From: Asparagopsis taxiformis
Lineage: Eukaryota; Rhodophyta; Florideophyceae; Bonnemaisoniales; Bonnemaisoniaceae
DNA: 64,000 bases
Direction of reading: 5' to 3'
Assembly (NCBI GenBank): GCA_030407315.1
Contig: JALQPE010003014.1
Span: 1 to 64,000, forward strand
Of this stretch, positions 1 to 12,600 are shown in pieces. The translations under genes and the position numbers were made by a program. The notes under the pieces are model-generated. The model made no database searches. It was not told where the DNA came from and was given only the letters and a program-made list of their open reading frames with translations. Each line of letters opens with the position of its first letter. Within the stretch, counting starts at the first letter, position 1.

Positions 1-484
1 ATTTCTGGGCTGCCAGTAATGCATTAGCTATGTTGCTCTAAACCGATTCTAAACAAGCAGAAAGAATCCTCTCCTTCATGACGATGCTCTCGAATTGAGT
101 GCAATGCAACGGACTCCCTCCAGGGAACGACAAAGCATCGTCTTTTGCAAGACATTTTCGTACGAAAAATAATCGAAAAACATATTGACTTTAACCTAAC
201 AGCTATCGCGAGCACCGTACTCAGCTAAATTTCCTCTGTAATTTCCTTCCTCCAACCAATCAATAGCCGCTTGGTCACAGGCTTAAAAGCCTTCCACTAT
301 TTGTCCTATCCATCGAAGAGGGTTCGATCCAGGCCTGAGGGTGTGGAACCCGAGAACTTGAAAATGGAACATATGCGACAGAGATGAGTCATTCTCTTTC
401 GTTTACTTTTTTCTAACAAGATTCTAAACGTCTACGCAGCGGAACGAACCCAATGTCGTCCGTCCGTTTTCAGCCCGGTGAGAT

Positions 485-845
485 TTTTGCATTAACGGAG
501 GTGGAGGCGGCTATGGAGGAAGCCTGCGGTTCGGGTATTCTTTCCATTAACGGAGGTGGAGGTGGCGGCTTTGGAGGAAGCCTGGAGAACATGTGAGATG
601 TCAGTACCCATGGATCACAAGAAAAACATGTAGAGGTCCAGTTTGGATATTGTTGCCATTAACGGAGGCGGAGGAGGCGGCTACGGTGGAAGCCTGGAGA
701 GCATGTGAGATGTCAGTACCCATGGATCACATGAAGAACATGTTGAGGTGCGGTTCGGATATTCTTTCCATTAACGGAGGCGGAGGAGGCGGCTACGGGG
801 AAGCCTGGAGAAGAATAGAATGTCCTATACCCATGGATCACAAGT
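485..845 (+). repeat. Minisatellite of GGAGGTGGAGGCGGCTA-type units
   Basis: Imperfect tandem units carry a purine-rich core (about ATTAACGGAGG then GGAGGCGG) followed by GGAAGCCTGGAGAACATGTG and ATGTCAGTACCCATGGATCA. At least three units occur. The matching tract in E4 is at about 53,385-53,670 on the other strand. In one frame the core reads as a Gly-rich peptide, but stops interrupt it and the copies differ by indels, so I treat it as non-coding 5' flank of the methyltransferase gene. Confidence 0.7.
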
Positions 846-1104
846 AGACGTAGTTGGGCTCCTTTTCGAAGCCCATTCGTTCTTGAATAAATTTAGCACC
901 CAAATCATATACGATTGCCGAGTTGACACCCGTATGTCTCGTTGGTAGAAATAGCAGGGGTTCACCACTCAGCTGGCGGGAAGTAGTTACTGATTATATG
1001 AGATATGGCTTAGCTCCCGCCAAAACCGATAGCTCTGGGCTCAGGTCTCCAAATGTGGTTATACGAATGTGTTCTGACAAGTTAGAAGACGAATATCTGC
1101 ATCC

Positions 1105-1300
1105 TGCTTTGAATTAAAATTTGGGCTATTCTCAAAAACATGCACATGTGAACATGTTTTTTGAGATGGGGGTGTGCCGTACGGCACAATCGACCGCCGA
1201 AATCGATGTTTTTTGCAATATTTTTTCTGCCCGAAATTGTAGAATTTCTGGGCTGGCCAGCAATGCATCTGAGTCGGACATCCCCACGTCCAGTGGCCGT
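1105..1300 (-). repeat. Repeat R, reverse orientation (E1 left of methyltransferase)
   Basis: This is a single R unit. It contains the 14-bp perfect palindrome GTGCCGTACGGCAC at 1,174-1,187 and, beside it, a hairpin with arms CTCAAAAACATG/CATGTTTTTGAG around a short ATG/CACATGTG loop (one extra T in this copy). R then runs into AAATTTTAATTCAAA on one side and AGAAATTCTACAATTTCGGGC on the other. Its orientation is opposite to the R copies right of the gene. Confidence 0.85.
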
Positions 1301-1615
1301 CCGGATGTCGCTCACCTGGTAAGCGTGAGGCACCTGTGTCAACCTATGTGACTGGCGGCCTTGCAGTACAACACTCAAAGGCAGGGAATCACAATCTTTT
1401 TAAAATTTTCTCTACCACGTATCCGTCACAACTTATACCTACACCGGTTACGGGTTTCAAGACCTTTCCAGTGCTGTGTACCCGTATACTCTGTTCCGTC
1501 GATATCAACCAGTGTTCCTCACGAAAGAGTGCAAACGTCACGAGATACGTCGTCAAATTTGACTGTCTCGCCGAGCGGTCGCGCATCCTGTACCGAATTT
1601 TCCACTCATTCCATT

Positions 1616-4600
1616 ATGACGAATAAGCGCAGGCGCAACAGCAATCCGATCGTTGACGACGCAACCGTGCCAATTCTGCGCGAACCCGCTAGCCTTGGGA
1701 GGATTCTAGTGACATGGGTACACGTCGAAACGTAGGTCGCGCCGCCCGCGAAACTACTCTCGCTGGCAAAGACTTTCCTCCGCCTCTTGCTGGATTTATT
1801 CGCCCACTCAAGTTTCGCAGACTTGACGGACAAGCCGGGAGGTTTCACATACGCGGACCTTGGCGCTTGGGTTGGTTGCGCAGGCACGGAAGAACAATTT
1901 GTGGCGCTGCAAGGTCGACTCAGCATGTCCTTCAGCGGTCGTTCGAAGAATGCTGGAGTCGAGGCGGATGTTGCCGAAATCGTCATGGCAGAGATGAACG
2001 TTGAGCGAGCCAAGCAGATTGTTCGTCTGGCATTACCCATTGCCGAGTTTTCAAGACAGGATGAGCGTATCGGGCAATGGGTTGAGCACTGCATCCTTTC
2101 TGGGATCGTGCCGCAGACCTTCCTTATTGGATGTAACATGCTTCCTTCGCCACTACAGGCGCCGCAGCGCGGGGAACAAGCGCCTTCGTTCTTGCTCCAC
2201 CGGAAACGTTCGAGGTATTGATGTATTTCCAAGCGTTGTCTATCATCCGAAATCACAACAAGAACCTGCCGCGTCGCCGAATAGGAGATGCGGCCGAAGA
2301 GGGGAACGAAGCCGCACGCGTCCCAGCCCATCGGAAAAGCACTAATCGAGCTTGTTACGTGGTTCAAGTTTTATACCATGCTTGGACCGATGTGGCCTAC
2401 GCCGCAAAGTTTTCCAGCTTCGAAGAGTTGATGGCGCCGTACATCATTTTCGACAGCAGTGAGCATTGGTTTGACGTGCTCGATGAAGGTCTATTCGCAC
2501 CGATGAGAGCAGAAGCTAGATCTCTACCACAACAAAGCTCCCCTATCTCATCCTGATGGATATGGTGGAAAAGTAGAGACAAGAACCAGTGCGCAGCACA
2601 GTGCATTTAGGGACCTTGTGAGAGAGAGTTCTTCGACCGGTTGCAGTTTCTTATCGTCAACCCGGACCTGTACACCTGGCCGGAGTCCGACCGCTGGGGG
2701 GCACTGGAAAATTACTTCTCAAGCGGAAATCCGGACAAGCTGCCAGCGTATTTGACACCCTCGACGAAGACGTTATGGCTGTCCTCCGCCCGGCACCACA
2801 AGCCGCGGACGCAGAAAAGGTCCCCAAGCCGGTTGATGACACTCCCACTCGTCGCAACACAGGAGGGAGAGGTTTGGTTCCGTCGACAAGACACACAACC
2901 AGGCTTCAACTTGGACCTGGGAGGACCAGTCTTACTGCCCAAGGGCGTCTCCCCCGTCACCGTCACCCCATGCGACAGAAGAGCAGGAAAGTGAAGGGCA
3001 GGCTCTCGCAAAGGACTTTCTTTCGAAAATGAGTCAGTATTGCCGGGTGTACGACGTCCCTTTCGAAGATTTGGTCAGTGCCGACGAGAGCCGAGAACAC
3101 GTGCCCATCACGGGCAACGTTCAGCTCATTCTGACTGATCCGCCCTACAATGTTCGTCGTAAGAGGAACGATTCCAACTCTTCGTACGACAGGCTAACTG
3201 CAGAAGATATGCAGGCTAGCATCGAAGTGTTTGACGAGCTGTTGCGCCCGGTGGCCACGGCATCGTGTTCTGCTCGGTTTTGCAGTTCTACGAATGGTTC
3301 CATTACTTGGAAACGTACAAAGGACCGCAGTCAGAAGGCCCAACCGATACTGCTGCCAGTGATGACGGGTCGGATGAAGAAGAGGTTACGTCCATGAATT
3401 CGGACTCCGAAGCATCGCAGCACAGTGGCGAAGAAAGTGCGGATGAGGAGGAGGACGAGGAGGAGGAGGACGTCGTTCGGAATTCAGTTTTTCTTCGTTG
3501 ACGAGGTACCTCTGTTGTTTGTCCGACTACCTGGGCACCTCTATCAAATGCCGGGGCGGAAGAGGTACCAACGCATGAACATGGCAGAGGTCGCTATCCA
3601 CTTCTGGAAGCGAGGTGTTCCGTTCAAGACCGGAAGCGAGATGGTGGCCTATAGGAACCACGGATACATGGACGGCACGTACCCGGCGTGGTGCAACGTC
3701 ACCATCAATATGCCCGCCATCGATTCGAATGAGATGGTGTGGCGAACAAGGAGCACAACCGGTGCTACGGTCAGAGTTCGTGCAGAGCAGAAGAGCGTCG
3801 CTCTCATGATGGAGTTGATCAGCCAGCATTCACAGCCTGGTGATATTGTTGTCGATCCATTCTCTGGCACTTTCGCGACGGGAAAAGCAGCTATGAGCTT
3901 GCCTGAGCACCGTGTTTTCGTCGGCAGTGACATGGACAAATTGTGTGTGGTACGATCGCTTCCAAAGCTGTGTGCAGTCATGTCACGTGTAATTCTTTCA
4001 AACAACACTGACATGAGGGTCACGACAGAAGCGAAACAGAGTGCTGAGAAGTTCTTGGCGTCCCCCTCTGTCACGATGCGTACGCAGAGGGAACGCAGGA
4101 TCATCGAACCCCCACCTGGCCTCCCCTGTACCAGAGGTTCCCGAAATATATTCGGCAGTACCTCTGGCAGCTGTGCCCAGAGTCGATTGCGTCGCGCGAG
4201 CACATGGAGAAACCGGTACATTATTGGCCACCTTCCCTGCGCCGCTGGTTGCAAACTGAAAACCCTCGCGTGATGCGGGCACACGATTGTGTTGCGAAAA
4301 ATTGAGCGTTTCGACCATCGCTGATTAAGCATCCAAATGCAGGAAGAGGGCTCTTCGCTGAACAGACATTTAATGTTGGTGACGAAGTATGTGCATACTA
4401 CGGAACTGTTGTGTACTCTGATATGAGCAAGGAGTCGATGAGGTTCGCGTACGGAGAGGGTCATGGCGATAACGAAGGAAACATTCTTGATGTATGCTAT
4501 CAAGCTGTATGCAACAGCGGAGGACGACGAAAACATCGAGCATCCAATTGGATTGTTCCGGCTCCGTTCTGTTCGGCGCAGTTCATCAACGACCCGCGGT

Positions 4601-4813
4601 ATTTGCGAGGTGAGGACACTCCGGCGGAAGACACCAGGCGGATGGCCAACGTCGAGTTTGTCGAGAACTACAGCAGCGGTTCGACGGGGAAGAAGCTCAA
4701 GGCGGAAGGACCTAGAAAATCCGAAGATCATTGTAGTACGTGCAATCCGCGATATCCGTCCGGGGCAGGAGCTCTACGTTCATTATGGGACAGCGTTTAG
4801 AGCATGGAATTAG
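1616..4813 (+). pseudogene. Broken beta-class DNA methyltransferase-SET fusion (E1 copy)
   Basis: This is a close copy of the intact gene at 49,378-52,581, with the same ATG context and stop, but broken by many small indels. Visible ones are a lost C near 1,692, altered bases near 1,870-1,890, a lost C near 2,177, changes near 2,507 and 2,630, a lost C near 3,249, an extra T near 3,487, and a lost A near 4,300. Fragments still show the DPPY motif (about 3,137-3,148) and DPFSGT (about 3,853-3,870). The SET signatures HPNAGRGLFA (about 4,330-4,360) and PGQELYVHYG near the end also remain. No full product can be made. It points the same way as the dioxygenase gene downstream, unlike its E4 counterpart. 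The indels look like neutral decay, though some in homopolymers could be sequencing errors. Confidence 0.85.
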
Positions 4814-5039
4814 GGTCACGAAAGATGTTTTCATTTCGACTACAAATAAAGCTACGTTCCAGAGTTGAAGTATATCATATAATGCAGAATGTCCAGCCAC
4901 CATTAGTCCAGGGTGAAACCTATTCGGCAGTACTCGCCTGTCAAAAACCAATCGTTCACACTCTAGGTGCACTTCGTCCGAGCAGTGAACCTGACTGCTT
5001 GGTTGCTGTTATGCGTGCAGATGCAAAATACAAGACCAA

Positions 5040-6135
5040 GTTGAAATGGACGCCCGGTGGATGTCCAGCTCAGTTGCATTGCTGTCCAGCCCAGAAATTC
5101 TACAATTCAGGGCAGAAAAAAATATTGCAAAAAAACGATTTCAGCGGGTCGATTGTGCCGTACGGCACACCCCCATCTCAAAAACATGTTCACATGTGCA
5201 TGTTTTTGAGAATAGCCCAAATTTTAATTCAAATCAGGGTGTCTAATTTGGCCACAACGGCCCCAGGAACCGACCGCCGCCCCGAGTGGGGTTGTCACTG
5301 GCTTCTGTAAGCACTAACTGTAAGGCTAAATGGCGTCTGACAAAGGGTCAATTTCAGGCTCAATACGCCAGGGACAGGTCTTGGTCCTTGTTCCATCATG
5401 GTCCCACCCCACTCTCTCACGACCAACCTGAAATGCACGTCCGGTGGATGTCCAGCTCGATTGCACTGCTGGCCAGCCCGGAAATTCTAAAATTTCGGGC
5501 ACAAAAAAATTGTAAAAAATCAACGATTTCAGCGGGTCGTTTGTGCCGTACGGCACACCCCCATTTCAAAAACATGTTCACATGTGCATGTTTTGAGAAT
5601 AGCCCAAATTTTAATTGATCAGTGCCCAATTTTAATTCAAATCAGGGTGTCTAATTTGGCCACAACGGCCCAGGAACCGGCCGCCGCCCCGAGCGGGGTC
5701 ATCACTGGCTTCTGTAAGCACTAACTGTGAGGCTAAATGGCGCCGGAAGATGGGTCGATTGCAGGCTTCAAGCCTAACTTATGCTAGGGAGAAATCTTCT
5801 TCCGTGTTTTACTCCCTAACAGAAACACTACTCACCCATCACGTTACTCATATTCCGTGCACTTTATATTAGTAGTGAACCCGCCTGCTTAGTTGCTGCA
5901 ATGCGTGGATGTAGGCAGCACACGACCAACCTGAAATGGACGTCCGGTGGATGTCCATCTCAGATGCACTGCTGCCAGCCCAGAAATTCTAAAATTTCGG
6001 GCACAAAAAATCTTGCAAAAAATCAACGATTTGGGCGGGTCGATTGTGCCGTACGGCACACCCCCATCTCAAAAACATGTTCACATGTGCATGTTTTTGA
6101 GAATAGCCCAAATTTTAACTCAAATCAGGGTGTTC
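5040..6135 (+). repeat. Array of three R repeats between the E1 genes
   Basis: R palindromes GTGCCGTACGGCAC lie at 5,155-5,168, 5,543-5,556 and 6,046-6,059, all in the same orientation, with spacings of 388 and 503 bp. Each is preceded by a conserved stretch (ACCTGAAATGGACGTCCGGT, then CCAGAAATTCTA) and followed by the 33-bp hairpin. Spacer sequence includes a GC-rich CGCCGCCCCGAGCGGGG stretch and GGCTTCTGTAAGCACTAACT. The same spacing pattern (388, 503) recurs at 54,224-55,128. The array lies upstream of the dioxygenase gene, so a promoter role is possible. Short open frames inside are by-products of the repeat. Confidence 0.85.
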
Positions 6136-6478
6136 CCCGGATAAAGGGGTGCTCGCAGCCGCCCCAAAAGCCGCCTAGCTTGACAGCTGTAATTTTAACA
6201 CATTACACATCAAGGACACTGCCTGCTTCACGCCACCTCGTCAGGTTTCGAGAGCCCGACTCGGGCCCGTTCTGAACGGACACTCACATCTCGATTGCCT
6301 GTCTTGCATTCCAGCGGTCACGATAGGTGTGTACCTAACAAAATTTCGGTTGTATTGTGTTATTATTTCCAGCGATTGGCGTTCACGACCATTCTTCAAC
6401 TTAACGTGAAAACATACCATCCACATCACTCGAATACGTCAACGTCAACCATCTCTTTTCCTTTCCAACTCAACAACC

Positions 6479-9400
6479 ATGGCGGATACGCATTTCAGCA
6501 GTTTGTTTTCAACGGTTTGCGGCGATCAAGTGAGCGCGTCAGCGGAGTCGCGCGGACTCAAGCGCGGCGTCGATGTCGACTTGTTTGCGGACGTGGACGG
6601 TGCGGCTGTGCATATTGGGACGGCTTCGGTGAGCACTGCTGGTGGCGATGTTGGCCTTCCGCGCACGCTGCACAACCACAAGCTGCCGGAAACCGACGAG
6701 GCCGACTATATCGTCGTGCGCAACATTGCGACTAAGGACAAGTTCAAGGACCTCCCGTTCCCGTACATGTTTGATGGCGCCGAGGGACCGCCGGAGACGA
6801 TGGGTGGAGCATACGCCGCGGCGTTTTACCCTTGGGATACTCGGATGATGCGCCCCGCTGCGGAGGATGGCTCTAGCGACATTCGTACCCCTGCTGCAGC
6901 GTCAAACTTCAACGCAGCGACGAACCAGGCCAGCTCGGGACGGATGCCCAGTACCGGTCCAGCAGGCGAAATCACTGGTTCGGGGGGTACGAAGCATCCA
7001 GCACGCTCCGTCCCGGTTTCGGGAGGCACGAAGCGCCCTGCTCGCTCTGCCAGAGCCTCCAGTGGAGGCACGAAGCACCCTGCTCGCTCCAACGTCACCG
7101 AAGCTACTACGCAGGACGTAACCGAGGTGGACGACGAACCGGAGGTGGCGGAAAGCATTCGTGAGCAGCAGGGGACGCAAATTATGGTGCCCAAGTTTGT
7201 GACGTCGGATTACGTCGGAGAAGGAGCGACTGTGTTGGTGAGGCAGCTAGTGGAACCGGCCGTGACCCTTCGCGATGTCAAAGAAGACCACGTGGAGGAC
7301 CTGCGCAACAATATGTTGGCGGTGGGGTATGTGAGCTCTTCGCGTATCACTGTGACGGTGCTGAGGTCGCAGAACACGCATTTGTCCGCCGACACGCGTC
7401 TGTTCCAGAATGGCAAATTCCATGCCAATGCGAACGTGACCGTGATCGACGGACTGCATCGTCTCAATGCTATGCATAGCATTGCGGATGACTTCACGCG
7501 CCTCACCCGTATGCACAGAACCAAGCTGCCACAGGAGGCAAACCGCTTGCGCTGGGTTACTCAGCCTCTGGATGTGTACTACCTTCGCCGCAAGGACGAC
7601 AGTGATCTCCAGCCTCATGAGATCATCCACAAGAGTGCAGAGTCGAACCATACGACTGGGACGCAACTGACGGAGCGCTCCCTGGTTCGAATCTTGTCGT
7701 CCATCCAGCAGTTCATCCGTACGATTGCTGTTGCAAAAAACGTGGAAAACGCTGGCGACTTGCGTGAGTCTGATGTCATCCGAACATTGTTCGAGGCGCA
7801 GTTCATGGGGATGATGAATTCGACGAACACGGCTCGGCGGTGGACGCGTTTGGCTATAGCAACGCTGAAGCATCCTGTTCTCGACGACGTGTTGCGTGAG
7901 CTGAACAATTCCGAGCGCCGCAACGAGATTGGGATAACGCACCTGGACCACAAGATAGTGCGCGAGTTGCTGGAAGAAAACTTTGTCTTCGTCTTGCGTG
8001 GTCTTTCGGAGTACTTGAACCCTGCTCATGGCGGACGTCCGGATGGACGCTTTGACGTGAACGACTTTTATACATACGTCCGTCGCGTGACTGCAATAGC
8101 AAATTCTCTGTACGCTGCGTTTGGGCGCCCAAAGAGTATTATGCGCAAGTCATTTCTGAGCACAGAGATGGCAATTGGGTCGGTTAAGCAGCCGAAGGAG
8201 TTGCAATGGCATCTCACCAATGCCATTGCAATGTATAGAGGGGACGACCGGAGCAGTGAGGTTCGAATGCGACGGAGAACCACGCGTTTACAGGATTTGG
8301 AAACGAACTTGAAAGAGTTTTTCAATCCGACATTGAAGAAGAAGACTAAGGCTCGACGCAAAACGCCGCCCTTCTGCTGCCAATGTGAGACTCACTCACA
8401 AGAAGCAGCGGAATGTCGAACATGAGCCTGCTTCGCATGGCATCCGCCGCCGTTCACAGCGACTTCGCTCGACGGGGAGCACACGCCTCGAGGAAGAAGA
8501 GCCGGTTGTGGTACAACAATCCGCCGGGGAAGAAGAGCAGGCCGTTGTTGATAAACCCACCGATCAACAACAAGCCACTGCTTCCGGTGATGAGGTTGAC
8601 GAAGACTCCGCCCGTTCCCCCGATTCTGCCGTTGAGATTGTCCCCCAAGATAACCAACGTGCTGGTGCGACTCCCTCCAACCAAGAATCTGTCCATACCG
8701 CTTCGGACGAGGAAGACAAACAGGGTGCAGACGAGGGCCAAGTCGAAAGCAAGGGGGTCCGCGAAGTGACAATTACATTCACTGTTCCGGAAGGAGTGGA
8801 AGTCGATGAAGACGGTTACATCGTTCGTGACTCTCCTTCTGAAGACGACCTCCTCTTCGACGACCGTATGCCGTCTCTTCCTGACGATTTCGAAGACCGA
8901 GCCGAAGGGCATCATCTGGCGCAGCGTCCCGCGGATGTCATCGCATCGGTGAGGGTTGGCTGTCTGCCCCCGATTGAGCTCAGGTTGTTATTGGAGAGTG
9001 TGGAAATCGATGAGGAGGGCAGAGAGGTGAGGTATTTGAAGCAAGTGGCGATGGACCCTGTGTTTGAGGGGCTGCATATTCCGGAAGAACATCGGGCTCG
9101 TGTGCTATTCGAAATCGATCACGTCTATCCGATGTTCTTCGCAGCGTGGAAGATGGCTGCCAAGGCGATGTGTGAGCCTACATCGACGTTTCTACCCTCG
9201 AGGCTGGACTTTGCCCAGGTTGCGCGAATGTCTACAAGCTGGAAGGATTCGTATGAGGCCGGCACTGGTATGGCGTACTTCCACAATTGCCGAACGGAAA
9301 TCAACGAGCGAGGGTATACGGTGATGCACAATTTCGCGGATGTAAGCTACCTCGATGCGTCGGACAAGTTCCCCTTTGACTTGGGTCTCATGGAAGAAAT

Positions 9401-10410
9401 TCCTAACCAGGAATTGTTTCGGTACTTCTTGGGAACATGGGAGGGGGAGCAGGTGCACAAGGACCCTGGGAACCGGCAGCTGTGGAGTCCCATTGTCAAT
9501 ACAGGGGACGATGAAACAGATGAGAAGAACCGGAATGAGGGAGGGCTCGCTTCACGTCTACACGCCAGTGCCTGGTTGACTATGCAGAGAACGACGAGAC
9601 GCATATCGACCGGTTCAAGTTGTGACGCGGCGAGCCCTACTGGATGTGTGGTTGGGAATCCTTGTCCGGCTGATAGGGCTGGAGGAGTGCGGTTTACCGG
9701 GAGAAAAACTTGTCATGCCGGCATCTGGGGGACGGTTTTTGATAACGGGAAAGGGGTGTCCTCGGCAGGTCCCACACAATGATTTCCCTGTTCCTCCTCG
9801 CGACCGCAAAGATCAACTTCCGGGTTACTTTGTTATTGCCAACGGAGATGACCCATTCCCTATCTGGGTGTGTCCAGGGTCCCACAAGTACGTCTTTTCC
9901 AAAGCGCTGGAATTAGATATGTACGCCAAGACGATGAAGCTGAAGAAGGTAATCGTTCCGCCACGTTCAGTCTTCATCGGTCACGGCCATGTACAACATG
10001 CCGGGGCAGGGCATGTCGACAGAGTTGTGTCACACACGACAACGAGGTATCACACGTATTTCAGGAATGCGTCGTATCCGATTCCCGACAATGTTTCGTT
10101 TGGTTTCATCAGGCGGTTGGGATTCGAAGAAGAAGTCATCGCCAATGCTCCGCGCCGGTCTGCAAGGCAAAGTCAACCGGCACCTGTCAATGTTCGCCAC
10201 AAGACAGTTGTTCCCATCCCGGTCAAGAAAGATGGTAGGCCGAAGACAGGGCAGCTCCGAATGATGCGGATGAAGACGACAGAACCTCGCAAGGATGTAA
10301 TGCACACACCGAGTGTGGCCCCGGTAGTGCCTCTTCTGCCGGGACAACCTGGATATCTAGTTCACTATGATAGTGAGGACGAAGAGGAAGAACAGTTTTC
10401 CGACGGCTAG
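6479..10410 (+). pseudogene. Broken ParB-like/2OG-dioxygenase fusion (E1 copy)
   Basis: A near-identical but frameshifted copy of the intact gene at 55,546-59,502. The start is ATG at 6,479 in the same context, and the stop is TAG at 10,408. Three single-base shifts break it: an extra A in the A-run near 8,360, one G lost near 9,540, and one T lost near 9,618. The first 648 codons (6,479-8,425) stay open and include the ParB-like DGLHR motif (about 7,450). The dioxygenase HND triad and distal histidine lie in the last open piece (9,622-10,410). The C-terminal ~40 residues diverge from the E4 copy while both keep an acidic EDEEEEQFSDG end. An in-frame three-base difference occurs near 9,100. 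A truncated ParB-only protein could still be made from the first segment. Confidence 0.85.
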
Positions 10411-10679
10411 ATATCTTAACAACAACTACTTTAGCAAACAATTATCGAGAATATAATCATCTCCTTTATCACTTTCAATCTATGAACCTACTATAATGCA
10501 CTTCCGTTCCATGCTTTCAAACTAGATTGTCCATTCCCTAGTGGGTTGGAGCATGATTCCAGGACGATTCCCTCACATCTCTAGACTCGATGGTCTATGC
10601 TAGAAATAGCAGAACAATTGGGTTTATACGTGCTTCATCGCCAACTTGCTTCTGGTAATGGCTGGACGTGCACGATACA

Positions 10680-12600
10680 CGATCACCTGAAATGGACGTC
10701 CGGTGGATGTCCAACTCAGATGCATTCCTGGCCGGCCCAGAAATTCTACAATTTCGGGCACAAAAAAATATTGCAAAAAACATCGATTTGGGCGGTCGAT
10801 TGTGCCGTACGGCACACCCCCATCTCAAAAACATGTTCACATGTGCATGTTTTTGAGAATAGCCCAAATTTTAATTCAAATCAGGGTGTCTAATTTGGCC
10901 ACAACGGCCCCAGGCACCGGAACCGCCGCCCCGAGCGGGGTCATCACTGGCTTCTGTAAGCACTAACTGTAAGGCTAAATGGCGCCTAACGATGGGTCGA
11001 TTCCAGGCTTCAAGCCTAAGTTATGCTAGGGTGACATCGTTTCCCCTGTTCCATCATGGTCCTGCCTTACTCCTCCACGACAAACAATACTCACCCATCA
11101 CGTTACTCGTATTCCGTGCACTTTGTATGAGTAGTGAACTCGCCTGCTTAGTTGCTGCAATGCGTGGATGTAGGCAGCACACGACCAACCTGAAATGGAC
11201 GTCCGGTGGATGTCCATCTCAGATGCACTGCTGGCCAGCCCAGAAATTCTACAATTTCGGGCACAAAAAATCTTGCAAAAATCAACGATTTGGGCGGTCG
11301 ATTGTGCCGTACGGCACACCCCCATCTCAAAAACATGTTCACATGTGCATGTTTTTGAGAATAGCCCAAATTTTAATTCAAATCAGGGTGTCTAATTTGG
11401 CCACAACGGCCCCAGGCACCGGCCACCGGCCCCGATCGGGGCTATCACTGGCTTCTGTAAGCACCAACTGTAAGGCTAAATGGCGTCTGACGAAGGGTCA
11501 ATTTCAGGCTCAATACGCCAGGGACAGGTCTTGGTCCTTGTTCCATCATGGTCCCGCCCCGCTCTCTCACGACCAACCTGAAATGGACGTCCGGTGGATG
11601 TCCAGCTCGATTGCATTGCTGGCCAGCCCAGAAATTCTAAAATTTCGGGCACAGAAAAATATTGCAAAAAACATCGATTTGGGCGGTCGATTGTGCCGTA
11701 CGGCACACCCCCATCTCAAAAACATGTTCACATGTGCATGTTTTTGAGAATAGCCCAAATTTTAATTCAAATCAGGGTGTCTAATTTGGCCACAACGGCC
11801 CCAGGAACCGACCGCCGCCCCGAGCGGGGTCATCACTGGCTTCTGTAAGCACTAACTGTGAGGCTAAATGGCGCCGAAAGATGGGTCGATTCCAGGCTTC
11901 AAGCCTAAGTTATGCTAGGTACGCATCTTCTTCCGTGTTTCATAATGGTCCCGCCTTACTCCCTCAACACAAACACTACTCACCTATCACGTTACTCATA
12001 TTCCGTGTACTTTGTATTAGTAGTGAACCCGCTGGCTTAGTTTCTGCAATGCGTGGATGTAGGCAGCACACGACCAACCTGAAATGGACGTCCGGTGGAT
12101 GTCCAGCTCAGATGCACTGCTGGCCAGCCCAGAAATTCTAAAATTTCGGGCACAAAAAATCTTGCAAAAATCAACGATTTGGGCGGTCGATTGTGCCGTA
12201 CGGCACACCCCCATCTCAAAAACATGTTCACATGTGCATGTTTTTGAGAATAGCCCAAATTTTAATTCAAATCAGGGTGTCTAATTTGGCCACAACGGCC
12301 CCAGGAACCGACCGCCGGCCCCGATCGGGGGCTATCACTGGCGTCTGTAAGCACCAACTGTAAGCCGGAGCCGGCTGCCGCCCCGATCGGGGCTATCACT
12401 GGCTTCTATTAGCACCAACTGTAAGCCAAAATCGCGTCTCACGAAGGGTCGATTTCAGGCTCAACACGTCAGGGAAAGGTCTTGGTCCTTGTTTCATCAT
12501 GGTCCCGCCCACTCTCTCACGACCAACCTGAAATGGACGTCCGGTGGATGTCCAGCTCGATTGCATTGCTGGCCAGCCCAGAAATTCTAAAATTTCCGAA
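10680..12600 (+). repeat. Array of four full and one truncated R repeats downstream of the E1 dioxygenase gene
   Basis: Palindromes GTGCCGTACGGCAC occur at 10,802-10,815, 11,304-11,317, 11,693-11,706 and 12,193-12,206, with spacings 502, 389 and 500 bp. These are the same two period lengths as upstream of the gene. A fifth unit begins near 12,525 (ACCTGAAATGGACGTCCGGT) but is cut off near 12,595, just after AAATTCTAAAATTTCC. A GC-rich segment (GGCCCCGATCGGGGCTATCA type) is duplicated at 12,315-12,410. All units are in one orientation. No gene is visible here. Confidence 0.85.

Larger units (their letters stand above)
1..5110 (+). repeat. ~5-kb inverted segmental copy (E1 arm)
   Basis: Positions 1-5110 are the reverse complement, at high identity, of about 49,080-54,165. 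Matched landmarks in opposite order are the flank at 1-430, the Gly-codon minisatellite, one R repeat, the whole methyltransferase-SET gene and the flank ending in the R repeat near 5,050. Sequence to the right (about 5,240-10,900) matches E4 in direct orientation. Only this block is therefore flipped, and its borders fall in R repeats of opposite orientation. Confidence 0.85.
1..12600. mobile_element. Element copy E1 (degenerate methyltransferase + ParB/dioxygenase element)
   Basis: This block matches the block at about 48,953-59,932 (E4) almost throughout, but its first ~5.1 kb is inverted relative to E4. It holds a broken methyltransferase-SET gene and a broken ParB-dioxygenase gene, both on +, and eight full copies of repeat R plus partial ones. 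The left edge is cut by the window, which starts inside an R copy. The right edge is taken at a truncated R near 12,595, where similarity ends. No transposase gene lies inside, so it is either non-autonomous or part of a larger element. No terminal inverted repeats or target duplications could be defined. Confidence 0.7.

Noticed and set aside
593..847. Gly-rich small protein from the GGAGGTGGAGGCGG repeats
   Set aside because: Frame and unit number are not conserved with the E4 copy, and stops interrupt the repeats.
5040..6275. Many short frames with a PYGTPPSQKHVHMCMF-type peptide in every R repeat
   Set aside because: They are different readings of the same palindromic repeat on both strands, lack conserved starts and stops, and end at repeat edges.
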